64,000 bases of DNA from Glandiceps talaboti (taxonomy: Eukaryota > Hemichordata > Enteropneusta > Spengelidae): assembly GCF_964340395.1 (NCBI RefSeq), contig NC_135557.1:16783367-16847366 (forward strand), written 5' to 3'. This document shows, piece after piece, positions 1-12,354 of this stretch (within the stretch, counting starts at the first letter, position 1; each line of letters starts with the position of its first letter). Made by a program: the position numbers and the translations under genes. The notes beneath the pieces were generated by a model, which was not told where the DNA came from, searched no databases, and was given only the letters and a program-made list of their open reading frames with translations.

Positions 1-214
1 ACTCGAAAAAATCTCGGTTCGTATAGATTATTGCCTAATATTTCAAACAGGCCATCATCGTGTAACAAGGTGTATCCATAAGAGAACTGTGGATATACAG
101 ACTATGGCATATTTAGTCCACAGCTACACATGTTCAGTGACGAAGGCAGCAGACGCGTTGAGAACTATATTATATTGTGATGTAATAATTAAAGTATAGC
201 ATAATATACTACAG

Positions 215-329
215 TACACAACACAACACAACACAACACAACACAACACAACACAACACAACCACCACCCCACACCACACCACACCACACCACACCTCAC
301 AACACAACACAACACAACACAACACAACA
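215..329. repeat. (CACAA)n/(CCACA)n pentanucleotide array
   Basis: About 115 bp of CACAA units whose centre (about 261-297) has drifted to CCACA, then returns to CACAA. The array is uninterrupted apart from the centre. Open frames through it give only Cys/Val-rich low-complexity peptides and are not genes. Confidence 0.95.
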
Positions 330-711
330 TAATCCAATTATATGTTATGTACCTATATTAAGCGTTAATACATGGCCATTCGTCGCTCAGTCATACGTAT
401 TCCAATTCCTCAATGGTGAATCGGGACAACCAGTACATTTATGATGGGTTGGTGGTTACATTTGATTGAAAGTATATAATCCTAATCATTCAAACGTGTT
501 GAATCATGCCCGGCAACTGGCTGACACCTGACAGAGATTTTGATTACGTTGGTACATTTTGAAGCACTTTGCAACAACTCAATAATGTATCTTGGTGATA
601 GAACTATTTGTACTTAAATCTCTAAAAACAGATTTGAAATTAAAAATGGCAGGAAATTATAGAATACTGGGCTGATCGTACAATACGTAAACATTTTCAT
701 TTAACATAAGG

Positions 712-774
712 GGTTAGCTTAGCTTAGCTTAGGTTAGCTTAGGTTAGGTTAGGTTGGGTTGGGTTAGGTTAGGG
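712..774 (+). repeat. Telomere-like (TTAGG)n / GGTTA degenerate tract
   Basis: About 60 bp of GGTTA-type pentamers with variants (AGCTT, GGGTT). The period is five, matching the TTAGG arthropod-type telomere motif rather than TTAGGG. It is short, degenerate and interstitial, so it is more likely an ordinary simple repeat than a former chromosome end. Confidence 0.8.
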
Positions 775-1965
775 GCTGGTTTTGATCCCATCCATATATG
801 CATCTAACCTTAGGTTATTATATAAGCCTCACTTTTATGAAAAAGATTTGTGCAGTTAAACAAATAAAATCGACTCTGTTCATATAATACTATCCATTGT
901 GTCAATTTAACCAAATGAGACCTCAGGCTGTGCCACTTCAAAATGAATATAGAAAGAAGGCAAGATTTGATACATATTATATTTCATCATATGATGTATA
1001 GCTTGAGTCTGGGGAGTCCTGTGGCATATGATTGATCAGCCTTCTCTGTACCATTCTGTCATCAACTTTACACAGTAAATAAAAGGTCGATACACAGAAA
1101 CCCCAGACACAAATATACACTAGATCATATTCTCATTTGCTTGTCATAATAAAGTGATGATATATATCACACTAATTACATTTTCATGATGTCCAGTGTT
1201 TGCTTATTATCTTATTATACTAAACTAGAATTTGATCTTCGTCGTCGGTAGTCTACCCAACCACCGCAATGTTTACCGATGTACATAGTCAGAGACATGC
1301 ATTTTAGCGATCAAACAAATTGTTAGGAAAGAGTCCACAGTACATACAGATGATCAAAGAACTGCCTAAAGCACCAGTAATATGCTAATCCATAAAGTCA
1401 ACAATATACGAATAAGGAAAAATATTGAATCCATCGATCAGTCATTTACAGTATAAATAATGGCATTGAAACAATGATATGTTTAAACTTTGATATAAAG
1501 ATCATTCAGACGATGAGTGCTCATGTGTGCTGTACAGTAGACACCGATGACTTAACTTCGTGACCTGTGTGAACCTGTGGCATGATAACTTGGAGTGGCT
1601 ATCTTTTCTGATGCAAGGATACAGACCCCCTCAAAGTTATATGATGACTTCTCATAAGTTTGCAATTAGGTCCGCTGTGAATACTGATAAGGGGAATGAG
1701 CGTAATTACACCATTTCCAGACCACAGGGTCGTTTTATTGCAATGTGAATCGTCCATCTTTACTCTCTCCCTCGAGTCGTTAATAATCACAATAGTTGTT
1801 CAATTGAATGTCGGAGAGGATTAGAATTCTAAATTTACACGTACGACGAACAGCTAGGAAAAAACCATTAAGAGGAGCACTTTTTCACAATCTTCAATGT
1901 CTGAGTTGAAACGTATACAGATACGTATTTATCAATGCATTTTAACCTATTTCACAAATCTATTT
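775..1965. other. No gene recognised
   Basis: AT-rich sequence without a convincing coding frame. The longest frames (62-63 codons, overlapping on both strands at 1560-1790) show no domain, signal peptide or codon pattern. No repeat copy was recognised here. Confidence 0.6.
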
Positions 1966-2038
1966 AATCAATCAATCAATCAATCAATTCATCCGTCTCT
2001 CCATCCATCCATCCATCCATCCATCCAATCATCCAAAC

Positions 2039-2089
<51 letters not shown>

Positions 2090-2162
2090 TACATACATAC
2101 ATACATACATACATACATACATACATACATACATACATACATACATACATACATACATACAT
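1966..2162. repeat. Compound tetranucleotide array (CAAT)(CATC)(CAGA)(CATA)
   Basis: Four tetranucleotide blocks follow one another: CAAT, CATC, CAGA and CATA. Neighbouring motifs differ by one or two substitutions, as expected if point mutations seeded new motifs that then expanded by slippage. The open frames on both strands are repeat artefacts. Confidence 0.97.
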
Positions 2163-2788
2163 TTGAAAATAATACTATTTTAGTAGCTCCTTCTGCAATG
2201 TTGACAATCTGGCACCAGCATTCAAGTGCCTCCTTGCATATAGTTTTTTTTTCTGCGATATATCAAGATTGAATGTCTAACTGTTAGGTGCAACATAGTA
2301 CTCTTTGTATAGCTGTGGATTTAGCCATAATGTTAGTGACAGCATTTACGTCGTATTGCTTCGATAAATGAACACTTCCTCCTCAACGATTAGCTACTAA
2401 ATGGGCAATATTTCATGAAACAGATTGCTTTGCCTTTCATGCGCTGTGTTTACTAGTTCTGATGTAAACGTCATAAAGAACCTTCTTGAAAAATACTAAA
2501 CATACCTGGCTCCGTTTGCAATTGTAGTGATCGTCTAAGAAAAAGTACTAGTATGTCATTGTGAGAGAAGGCATTCTGGGACATAAGCAATGGCATACGT
2601 CGTCTCTCACCTATTCATGCGTTCATGATTGACATTTCAATGGTTAGAATGTACACTAAGTACAATTTGGTAAACAGCATTAAACGTTGGACCAGTAGTT
2701 CACCATGTTGCTATTAATCAAACAAACTGAACTGCCTGTGTTATAACTTTTATAATGTATTTGGTCGACGAAGATGTTGAAGATGTTT
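2163..2788. other. No gene recognised
   Basis: Unique-looking AT-rich sequence between a tetranucleotide array and a repetitive element. I see no exon-like open frame. Confidence 0.5.
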
Positions 2789-3375
2789 ACCTTCCGTAAG
2801 GGAAGGTTATAATGTAGGGTTGAAAAGTGTGTGTGTTTGTCTACCTGTCTGTCTGTCTATCCTTTTCTGTGTCTGTGTCTGTCGGGCTGTCTGTTTGTCT
2901 ATCTGTCTGTCTGCCTGTCGTTAGGATGGTTGCTAGAAAGTATTTGGTCTGGGAAACAGCTATGAATAATAATGAGTATTTGCATAAATAAGGGTTTTCA
3001 GTAATTAGGCTATATCTTAAGCATGCACACTTCAAATTCAATACAATTTGGTACATATATTGATGATAACAAATTCCAATTACCATATAAAGTTTGATAA
3101 TGTGGCTTTAGTTTTAATGACTCTTTTGCATAATTAATGATTTTCAGTAATTAGGCTAAATCTTAAGAATGGATTTTGCGAATTCAACATAATTTACTAC
3201 ATACAACAACGATAACAAAGTGCACCTCTTCTAAAAAGGTTTGCGATGTAGCTGGTAGTTTTAATGACTAATTTGCATAAATAAATGATTCTCAGTAAGT
3301 GGGCTATATCTCCGAAATGCATACTTCAAAATTAATATAATTTGGTACGTACTTCAAACATAACTGTTCTGTTTC
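2789..3375 (+). mobile_element. Non-autonomous element: hairpin + (GTCT)n + 147-bp tandem repeats (copy A)
   Basis: It starts with a perfect 7-bp-arm hairpin, ACCTTCC-GTAAG-GGAAGGT (2789-2807). About 20 bp later comes a GTCT/GTGTCT microsatellite (about 2827-2930), then about three tandem units of 146-148 bp. The units are marked by the recurring motif GTAATTAGGCTA at 3001, 3147 and, diverged, at 3295, and by the phrase 'aatttggtacatacattgatgataaca'-like sequence in each unit. Two more elements in this window begin the same way (41.6 and 61.2 kb). The architecture of hairpin, microsatellite and tandem repeats of about 150 bp resembles helentron-associated non-autonomous elements (bivalve pearl/CvA, Drosophila INE-1). 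That assignment is inference. Exact ends are uncertain. Confidence 0.65.
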
Positions 3376-3380
3376 ATTCC

Positions 3381-4134
3381 AACAATGCAATGTTTAATGA
3401 TATTCAAATGACAAAACATCGTAATCTCCATAAAGAGTGCAAGTCTTTAGGGAACAAGCATGAACATATTACTAGTTACAAGCTTAAACAAACGCAAGCA
3501 AATTTGGCCATTTAGTGCATACGAGGTTTGATTTCATTAACATTTTAATTTATTCAAAAATGTAAGACTAATAAGGATTGAAAACGGTTAGAGAAAACCT
3601 GTATTGGCTGGACTGGAATGAACGACTTAATGGCAGTATATTAAGTGAATTGTGAACTACATTAGCAAGCAGACAATAAATTACAACGTGATAATCAGGA
3701 TAGACCTCAGAAGTACAGGTAATGACTTTCGCGCCAAGAAAGTCTAATCTCATCAAAGAAATAAAACGCCTGTGACGTCAGAGTCAATAGATCTTCACTC
3801 GAGGGTCTATCAACCTGTCTAGTAAATTTGGAAAAATTAGAGACGTAATAATTACGGTTGGATGAAGTTATTTAAAGTAACTAGGTAATTTTTTTGTAAA
3901 GGGTAATGCGATTTGTGTAGGTCTTTGATTCCAATGCTACACACGTTGCCGACAGACATCTGGGTAATATACTTTAAGTAACCTGATTGTTACAGATGTC
4001 GTTTCATCAATAACCATAACGACTGTATGATTATCTATGCATTACACTCTCTTTATTGAATCTAAATTTAAAGCAGATTATGTAATTACAAATCGTTACT
4101 CACATTTAGACAAATAGATCGACATAAGAGACAA
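3381..4134. other. No gene recognised
   Basis: AT-rich, no recognised repeat. A 62-codon minus-strand frame (3568-3756) has no recognisable features. Confidence 0.5.
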
Positions 4135-4590
4135 GATCAATAGTTCAATGTAGGATATGATAGAAACAACCCAAACTTTTCTTCTTTAGGGGTGGGAGGT
4201 TTCGAACCATTTTAGTTCTCATCCTACAGAAACGATTTGACTTTTAATGGATCTGATGTGTACCCCAAAAGAGAAATATTTCTAAAATACAATAAAAGAA
4301 AATGTAAATCTTTCTAAATACAAATCTTTCTAAACAATGCCATGAAATTGAGAAACGGAAGAATTTTCGCCATAGTAAATCTATTACACTAAAACACAGT
4401 AACGTGTCAATAACAAAGTTGTTTTTCCTCACTACATACTGGCGTTGTATTCATAGCACTACATACTACTACACAGATTTGAAATTGATTTGCTGTCTGA
4501 AACAATAACATATTTTGGCCAATTTAGTTAGAGAGAGGGTCTGAGGCCTAACCATAAGAATTTAACTTTTGTGATATTAGGAGTTGGGAT
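4135..4590. mobile_element. MITE-like dispersed repeat, copy 1 (paralog at 43.3 kb)
   Basis: It aligns by eye along its length with 43339-43844: GATCAATAGTTCA near the left end, then TTCTCATCCTACA(A/G)AAACGAT, TTTAATGGAT, ATATTTCTAAAA, CTCACTACATACTGGC and AATTTAGTTAGA, all in the same order. The left end (agttcaatgtaggatat) is the inverse of the right end of the 43-kb copy, so the family has terminal inverted repeats. The right end here is degenerate. Only one copy of the internal 38-bp segment is present (about 4437-4475). Confidence 0.7.
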
Positions 4591-4740
4591 ATGAGAACTA
4601 CTATACATAACCCTTCAGTTCATTTTAAAGTTATGTATGGCGAGTCAATACATGTCAAACAAAATACAATTCGTGTGTACCACTGTTTTAACGCCATGAA
4701 ATTGAGCTGGATGTCTTGTGATAGACAAATAAAAATCAGT

Positions 4741-5270
4741 CGAAAGGTCTCGACACCACTAGCATTTGGGAAAGTATCCTTACGACCCTTCATATTTGTG
4801 AAAGCGATATAAAGAACCACACATTTACAAATCGACAAAATTTAATTACTACTGTCACTGTTTCAAAACCCATTAAACGGTGTTGTTGTATTTGTTATTG
4901 AAGACAAATGGGCCTGTCGAAAAGGTCTTGATACTCGGAAACAGATAATGCATACTTACAGAGACCCTTCAGATGTGTTAAAATTATACACAGAACTAGG
5001 AATAAATACAAATGAACGAATTGTTATTCATGTGAGTCATTGATTTTAAAGTGTATTACATTTTGCTGAATATCTTAAAGGCTAATAGAGTTAAGGAAAA
5101 AGGGTCTCGATACTACAACTTTGAAATATATACTTACAGAGACCATCAGATATGTTAAGGTGATATACAGTTCTAGGAATAAATACAAATGAACGAAAGA
5201 AGATGTGTTATCCATTGCTGAGAAGTCATTTAGATCATTCTGGATTCACCGATAGGGCTACAGGCATTGT
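4741..5270. repeat. Diverged tandem repeat, about 177-bp unit, three copies
   Basis: Units begin with CGAAA(A)GGTCTYGAYACT at about 4741, 4918 and 5095, giving a period near 177 bp. Shared internal landmarks are cttacagagacc(ctt)cagat, 'ctaggaataaatacaaatgaacgaa' (units two and three) and a gatatacag-type motif. The first unit is the most diverged. A small ORF across the first unit is not convincing as a gene. Confidence 0.7.
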
Positions 5271-5383
5271 CCAGAAGATGTGTTGAATTTGTATAACTTT
5301 TAGGTATGCTTTGAATTAATTGTAATTTGTTGTTTGTCACATACATACGTACGTATACATATACATGTATATATGAATATATG

Positions 5384-5652
<269 letters not shown>

Positions 5653-7697
5653 TTATATACGCATACATGCCCACACAAACGCAGTGACATACAAAGAATT
5701 ATCATTATATGCACTTTACCTTATTTTGTCTACTTGCACCTACCAGTCTGCTGACTGAATGAAACTAACTACAGAATTTCAATGACTTTCAATAATTCGA
5801 ATAACCATATGAAACTTCGTCTACTGTTACGAATCATATAATACATATTTTTTTATGATCAAGGTTTACTCATCGTAAATTATAAAATAAAATTGAAATA
5901 TTAATCATTACATACATTTACTCATCGTAATTCATAGGATTCTCTTTATTCGCATATTTTAACACAAATATAAATTGGACCTAAATGTGTTTTGTTATCA
6001 GCAATGAGCATTTTATTATTCCATTATAAAAGAATATTAAATTATTTATGAGTACATAAAACATTCAAGCAATTCGGCCGGAAATTATTCAACACTAAAA
6101 ATTTGCTTACAGCGAGTTATAAAATTAATTATCGGATTTAAAATGAAAGAATTGACGAGACCCTCTTAAAATTACTTCTTCGGATGAGGTAGAATCCCAT
6201 TGGTAATTTAATAGAATGAGCAGTTGTCCCTCAGCAACATATGTTCCAATTTATATGAACCATATTGCACGAAGCCATGGGGGTTTATTATGAGGTGAAA
6301 CCCACAGTGAACTATGTAGTGTGTATAGTAAAGCTGCTTTAACGAGCTCCTCGTAAAGAACGCATTCTACAAAACTACAGGTATAAAAGCATTGAAGGTG
6401 ACGATTGAATGGTCAATAAATGGTTACTATGTCTGGAATATATCAAATTAGATTACGACGTGGTTACATTATCTTATAATAACAGAACCTTTATTCGATA
6501 AGCTACAATTGTCAAATAAATGGCAGTAGGCATGATGGTTTCAAAACATCTTTTGTACCTGTCTCCTGTTGCGTATTATTTACATTGTAATACAACTATT
6601 TCATGTATTCATGTAGCTGAGTGACAATATAAAATACAATAATTCCTAGACAAAACAAAAAAATCCATGACACCATACGTTTGTGCATTGCGTGAGGAAA
6701 ACAAAAAACATGTTTGACACCATACGTTTATACATTGCGTGATGAATGTGCCATATATGTACATGTAATTATGGGATGTCATGACTGCAAGATAAGATAC
6801 ATGCAACACTTGTGTTGCAATGTATATAAATAACCGTTTGGAAGAGACAGACACATGCAACAATTGTATCTGTTCTGACTGTAGATTCTACACAACCTAG
6901 TTTCCTCTCTGTGTGTATGTTTATATACACAGCAATCACAGAGTAGTATTTATCAGCATTGACATGCATAACATGCCCTGGTCATTATTTTCTTTTATTG
7001 CGTTCAATAAATGCTAGCATCAAATGTCTTGGTACATTGATAAATTCGAAGATCATAACCCTGGCTACCTCAGGTCTTGATTTTCTGAACTTTAATAACA
7101 TTTTATAGAACTTTACAAAACAAACAAAAAACGTTTCAAACTGTTTATAAAATATCACCTCTATCTATATGGCAGGGTATGAATGTAAAATTCGTTTTAC
7201 TTCTGACTGCCATCTTGCATGTTGAGTTAACATATTTACTGACGCAAAGGTTGTTGTACGAAAGAGGGATAATAAATTCTTAACATCACTTCTAGAGTTC
7301 AACGGATATATAATTTGGGGAGTCGTTACCTTCAGGTTTGATGATCGAGAAAGTAGTAATAACCGATTACGTAGATGCTGTACCCACTTTCACACACACG
7401 AAAAAAGATTACCCTCTTTTCAAACACCCAACATAGTAATCTATTTCCAAATTCCAACTTATCGCCATATATGAAACACATGCTGCGTTTTTGTTATAAC
7501 ATTTATTTGGCCAAATATAGATAAATACCCCGACACATTCATATAATTGATGAAGTATACACATCTCCTCCCCATACCGCTTCGGGTCAATTTATAAAAT
7601 CGGCAGTTCGTCTGTAGACAGAAAGCCAATTGCATTACTTACTCAGGATGGAGCTGATGTGACTACAATACCAAACAGAGTAAATTCAATAGATTAA
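5653..7697. other. No gene recognised; small 47-bp duplication inside
   Basis: AT-rich. The only structure seen is a partial tandem duplication at 6668-6745 (TGACACCATACGTTT at 6668 and again at 6715, period 47). Minus-strand frames near 6609-6969 overlap it and show no family resemblance. Confidence 0.55.
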
Positions 7698-8090
7698 ATG
7701 AAGACAAATTTATTCTCGTGTCTAGTATGTTAGTTTAAGCAGGAAATGGTAGCCCGCGGACACGTATTTTTCACCGTCTGTGTATTTTCCTCCTTTTGGA
7801 GGGATATTGCGTCTCTCCTGACATAAGGTAGTTCCATTGGGTGTCTATGCTACAATTCACCAACACTCATGAAGCATTTCCACAAAGAAATATGAAGACA
7901 CATTTATTCTCGTGTCTAGTATGTTAGTTTAAGCAGGAAATGGTAGCCCTAGGACACGTATTTTTCACCGTCTGTGTATTTTCCTCCTTTTGGAGAGAAA
8001 TTGGGTCTCTCCTGACATAAGGTAGTTCTTTAATATTGGGCGTCTATGCTACAATTTACCAAAACTCATGAAGCATTTTCACAAAGAAAT
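7698..8090 (+). repeat. Tandem duplication of a ~195-bp segment
   Basis: Two adjacent copies, 7698-7891 and 7892-8090, are nearly identical. Both run from ATGAAGACA(A/C)ATTTATTCTC through TAAGCAGGAAATGGTAGCCC and TCCTCCTTTTGGAG to CACAAAGAAAT. Differences are scattered substitutions plus a few extra bases in copy two near 8032 (ttaata). The duplication looks fairly recent. No ORF spans it. Confidence 0.93.
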
Positions 8091-10256
8091 ATGGGAATAT
8101 ATAGAATCGTCTCACTAGATATTTCACACCTTGACATCTAGTGCGTGCGTCAGACCGGTACATCCAAGGAACACACAGAAGAGTTATTGATGATTTACAA
8201 GTTCTCTTTAACACATTATAATAGCTTTTGTTGAAAGATTTTTCTTTTCAGTTTGCTTGATTTCCCAGAAGAGTTGCAGTTAAAGTACATTAAAATATGA
8301 AATCATAGTGGCGTATTGGGACCACTCTTATGAAAGTTGACTGTTGCTACAACTCGTTCCAATGATTGAGTGTCCGTAAATACACAATTATCTCAGCAAA
8401 TTACAGCCTTACGTTACACAGCTTCATATTTATGAGACTGAGACATATTCCTGTCTGTTCATTAGAATCTAGACTAACAGATTAATTTAGCTTTAATGAT
8501 ACACAATAGGATAATATGGGATTTGTATATCAAACTGCACACGGAAATGGCCACTCACATTTTTTTGCCAGAATAAACAAGTGTGGCCCAGGAGAGGAAG
8601 CAAGTCGTGGCATTACATTTCCAGTGAAAATCTCCGTAAAGGAAAGGGTGTTAATACGGTTAGGAGTAATCTTGGGAATTGTAAACGCGCCTACGTGGCC
8701 ACATCATCAGTGTAAGGTATCAAGTAACAGCTGCAAGCTCTATCAGAGAAGTTGGCTGGCTGATTTGAAAGTTCTAAAAGTAAAAATGAAATGACAGTCG
8801 CACTAGCCAAGTTGAAAACTTGTTTGTTGTTGCTCGGATTATAACAGTTAGTGTAGAATGCAGTCACTTTCACTCAAAATCAAATTTCAAGTCTCTCCAA
8901 AAGTTGTCATGTTAAAGTTTGCTTTTAGTCCTTTTTAAGTAATAAAGGATGAACGTCGTGGTTTTTTTTAAAGCAATTCGACAATTTTTTATTATCTCAC
9001 AGAGTTAACACAATATTTGGCGGCAATATTGGATTCTAAAATGACTCAATTTTTATATTATTTTGAGCTCTATTTGAAATCTTTGTAAAATAAAAGTGAC
9101 ATCAGATTGTTTCATTTATTTTAACCGAAGGCAGATCTTCTTATGCATCATCTCTAGATTGACACAAGAAACCGTGGAAAGAGAGATTGTAATTCTCAGT
9201 CGGATGCTTAGGCATCCCGGAATGTACAAAGATATACCATTGGCCACCAGAATGGGAGATTGTCATCAGATCGTTTCAAAGGCCATGATTTAGTGAGCCG
9301 AGAGGATATAGGTAAATATCGAAGAATATCAGCAAAAAAACTTATAGATTGAAAAATAAGACAACATTTAGTGAGGGATGGGCAGAGGTTATTTTCCTGA
9401 CTTGTAATCGCCTGGTTTTTATTTTTCAAAGTTACCAAATAATGTTCGTAAAACCGTAATTTTTATTTCAGTCACTGATATATTCGTTAACAGGTACAAT
9501 TTTATTTCCTTTGTACTTCAGAAACGCTCATTTACTTTCTGCATAATGTGTTCTCTGCGCAGTTAAGAAATTTATCAAAATTTGCACTGTGTGACGTACA
9601 GACGATTAAACATTTACAAAAACTTAATTATGAAGCTAGTTTCTCCGTTGGTGGTAAATTTAGTTCGTTAAGAGGGGTTTAAAGGTAAAAGAAAAATGAC
9701 TGTTTGAGTAACTCGCTGTCTATGCTGTTATTTTCGTCGTATTGTAGACTACATGGCCCTCTTGCCAAAACTCTTTCGTCTAAGAACTAAATCGAATAAC
9801 AGTTGGGAAATTGCAAATACTGATGAAGATACACCGTAAGGATGAGATGGCAAGATAACGTCAAAGCACATAAGTACACAACATCATCATGGACATGATG
9901 GGAGGAGACAGAGCGAATTAGAAATTACGTTAGAGGGGCTTTATTAGACGGTGGGTGAACAGAGCCGGTTGATTGGTTTGATGGCTGGATACAGAATAAC
10001 AAGTAGGATAAGTTGGCAACGATATAAATGGGCTGAGGCAAAAATACAGTGTGACTAACACAAATTAAGTGCCAGTAAAACTTACTACAGAATTTGAGAC
10101 ACCGCGAACACTATACTGGGGTCAGATTCGAGCCAGACAACATCAAATTAGAGACAACAGTAACTGGAGATGGGATTAATTTCAAATTTACAGCCATCCC
10201 GGCATCCCATCGGAGTAATGCAGCATACACTCAGTCAAGCACGAACATGTATAATA
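8091..10256. other. No gene recognised; two weak open frames
   Basis: Two plus-strand frames have less biased composition than most here: 8516-8794 (92 codons, Lys-rich C-terminus) and 9096-9293 (65 codons, containing VEREIVILSRMLRHPG). Neither matches a family I know, and I see no convincing splice structure. They could be chance frames, exon fragments or transposon relics. Confidence 0.4.
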
Positions 10257-10257
10257 T

Positions 10258-10288
<31 letters not shown>

Positions 10289-10314
10289 CGCGCACGCACA
10301 CACACACACACACA
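10257..10314. repeat. (TG)n(CG)n(CA)n near-palindromic purine-pyrimidine tract
   Basis: About 22 bp of TG repeats, 14 bp of CG repeats and 20 bp of CA repeats form a continuous alternating purine-pyrimidine run of almost 60 bp. It is also close to self-complementary. Such sequence is well known to favour Z-DNA or a cruciform. Confidence 0.95.
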
Positions 10315-12354
10315 GAAAATGAACTATTGGCAAATGAAACAGCAAAACAAACTTTTTGCTCAAATACCTTGGTGGCATTACTGCACTTCATTTTGTGTTG
10401 TATGTAAAATATATGTTGAAAGTCCCCATTCGACACCTTTGAACAATGTCTTTATTTATGCCAATATTGTATTATTATAGATACTCTTTGGATCGATTCA
10501 CGTTGCTATGACGCCATTTTTTTAACTATAATATTATAAGTTAAAAACTGTCATTTCAAGACACTGTGACGTCAGCACCTCATTAATAATTTATACATAG
10601 TCTACATCTGACTGGGTAATTTTCAAATTATTGTCAGTAGATGTCGAATTTCGTAGTTTACTCTCAAAGACACGACGGAGATATTCCAAGATCATATCAC
10701 TAAAACTTAAAAAGGGTTAAGGTTCTTCATAGATCTTAGTACAATATGTGTTAGTGCACATCTTAGGAATATGTACATTCAAGGCAAAATTTGATAAATC
10801 AAATGCCTGTCTATATACGTAAACTTATTATTCATCAAATACTGTTCTAAATTTCCGAATCGACGTCGTTCAATTTTAACTTGGTGTTAAGAAAATAAGA
10901 CATTTATAAGACATGTTCTCTGGCAAAAGCTAAATAATTTTCTTAATGAAAATCTTCGGAGAAGTTCATCCACAGACTTGTGAATCAAGTAAACAACCCT
11001 TATAGTTGTCCTGTAGTATGCAATGTATGAAAGGAAAATTTACAGCAACAAATTTGACAAAAGTGTCTACAAATGTAAGATTTATAGAACTGACTACTTT
11101 TCCATAATTATTTTAAATACTGTCTAACCAATGTTTTTTTTTAATCTTTTCTTTACAATTCTAACAAACAGACAAGAGAAGCTTACAATAAATGTAAATC
11201 AAATACACCTTGTTTGTAATTAGTTACGACTCAAGTATGACTTGATAATCACGATAAAATTGTACTTTGATCTGAGTTCATACCTCAGCAAACCATCAAT
11301 TGAAATATTTTTCTCCATCTGTGTATTCTCCATTTACCAATCAAAATCAGACAAGCTTTATAAACATAGAACCAGAAACATCAGACTTTTCAAATACATA
11401 CTTGTTGTATATGTAGGAGAAGTGCAATAGTGGTTAATGACGGCAAGAACTGTACGAGGTGGGTTAACTTTACTGCTGTACAGAAACATTCGACGTGTGT
11501 ATAACCTTATACTTTGGGGATATTAGAAGTTTCTTATTTTCATAACTAGTATAGATAAAGCCCATTACGACAGTGCAATAAATTTAGGAATAACAATAAA
11601 TCTAAAAACTGTAACACTTCAGATAACTCTATAAATCTGCCTTTACTTTTTTCTTTTTTTTTATCAAAAATCTGCCTTTACGGTTTTCAGCATTGGAAAT
11701 ATATTACTTTTGGCGAGATACAAGATTAGGTAATCAGGTAATGTTTAGACTTTTCACATGCTAAGTACATCTTATAAGAATCAAACACCGTGGGGTATTG
11801 GATCCAAACATTTCCTTTGCACATTAATCTTGACAACAATTCGGCAAGCTATTACACCCATCATAATACATGAAATACATCAATAGATAGGAAAGATCCC
11901 ATGAGGTAGGTTCCCATTTTCTATATGTGCCATAAAGATGATTATTTGATCAATATTTAATATCCTATTTGACTTATTACTTCCTCACTACCACTCAGTG
12001 ATAAGCATTACACATGAGTTCTTTAATATCCCATGCGTATCCTATCACCGACCGTTACATATCGTGTGTAAACCTTATCTGTGACATTTCTTTTGCGATA
12101 ATAGAGTTGACACTTTCAAACGACATCAGTCTTTCTGTTTCCTTACTGAACTTTACTTTAAAACTTGTTGACATTTTCTCTTTTTCGTGACTCATTGTTC
12201 TACCAGTTGTTATTATATATTTTAACCTGCTCGTGCCAGCTGTCAGTTGACATTTCAATGTTTTTCCTTCATTTCCTAATATCAAATTTCAATAGTGGCG
12301 ACTAATTTTATGTATAAACAAATGCATTCATTCATCTATTCAAGAACTATTCGA
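10315..12354. other. No gene recognised
   Basis: AT-rich with short frames only (62 codons at 11242-11430 plus; 76 codons at 12055-12285 minus). No repeat family was recognised. Confidence 0.5.

Noticed and set aside
712-774. Chromosome end or fused telomere
   Set aside because: Too short and degenerate, with ordinary sequence on both sides.
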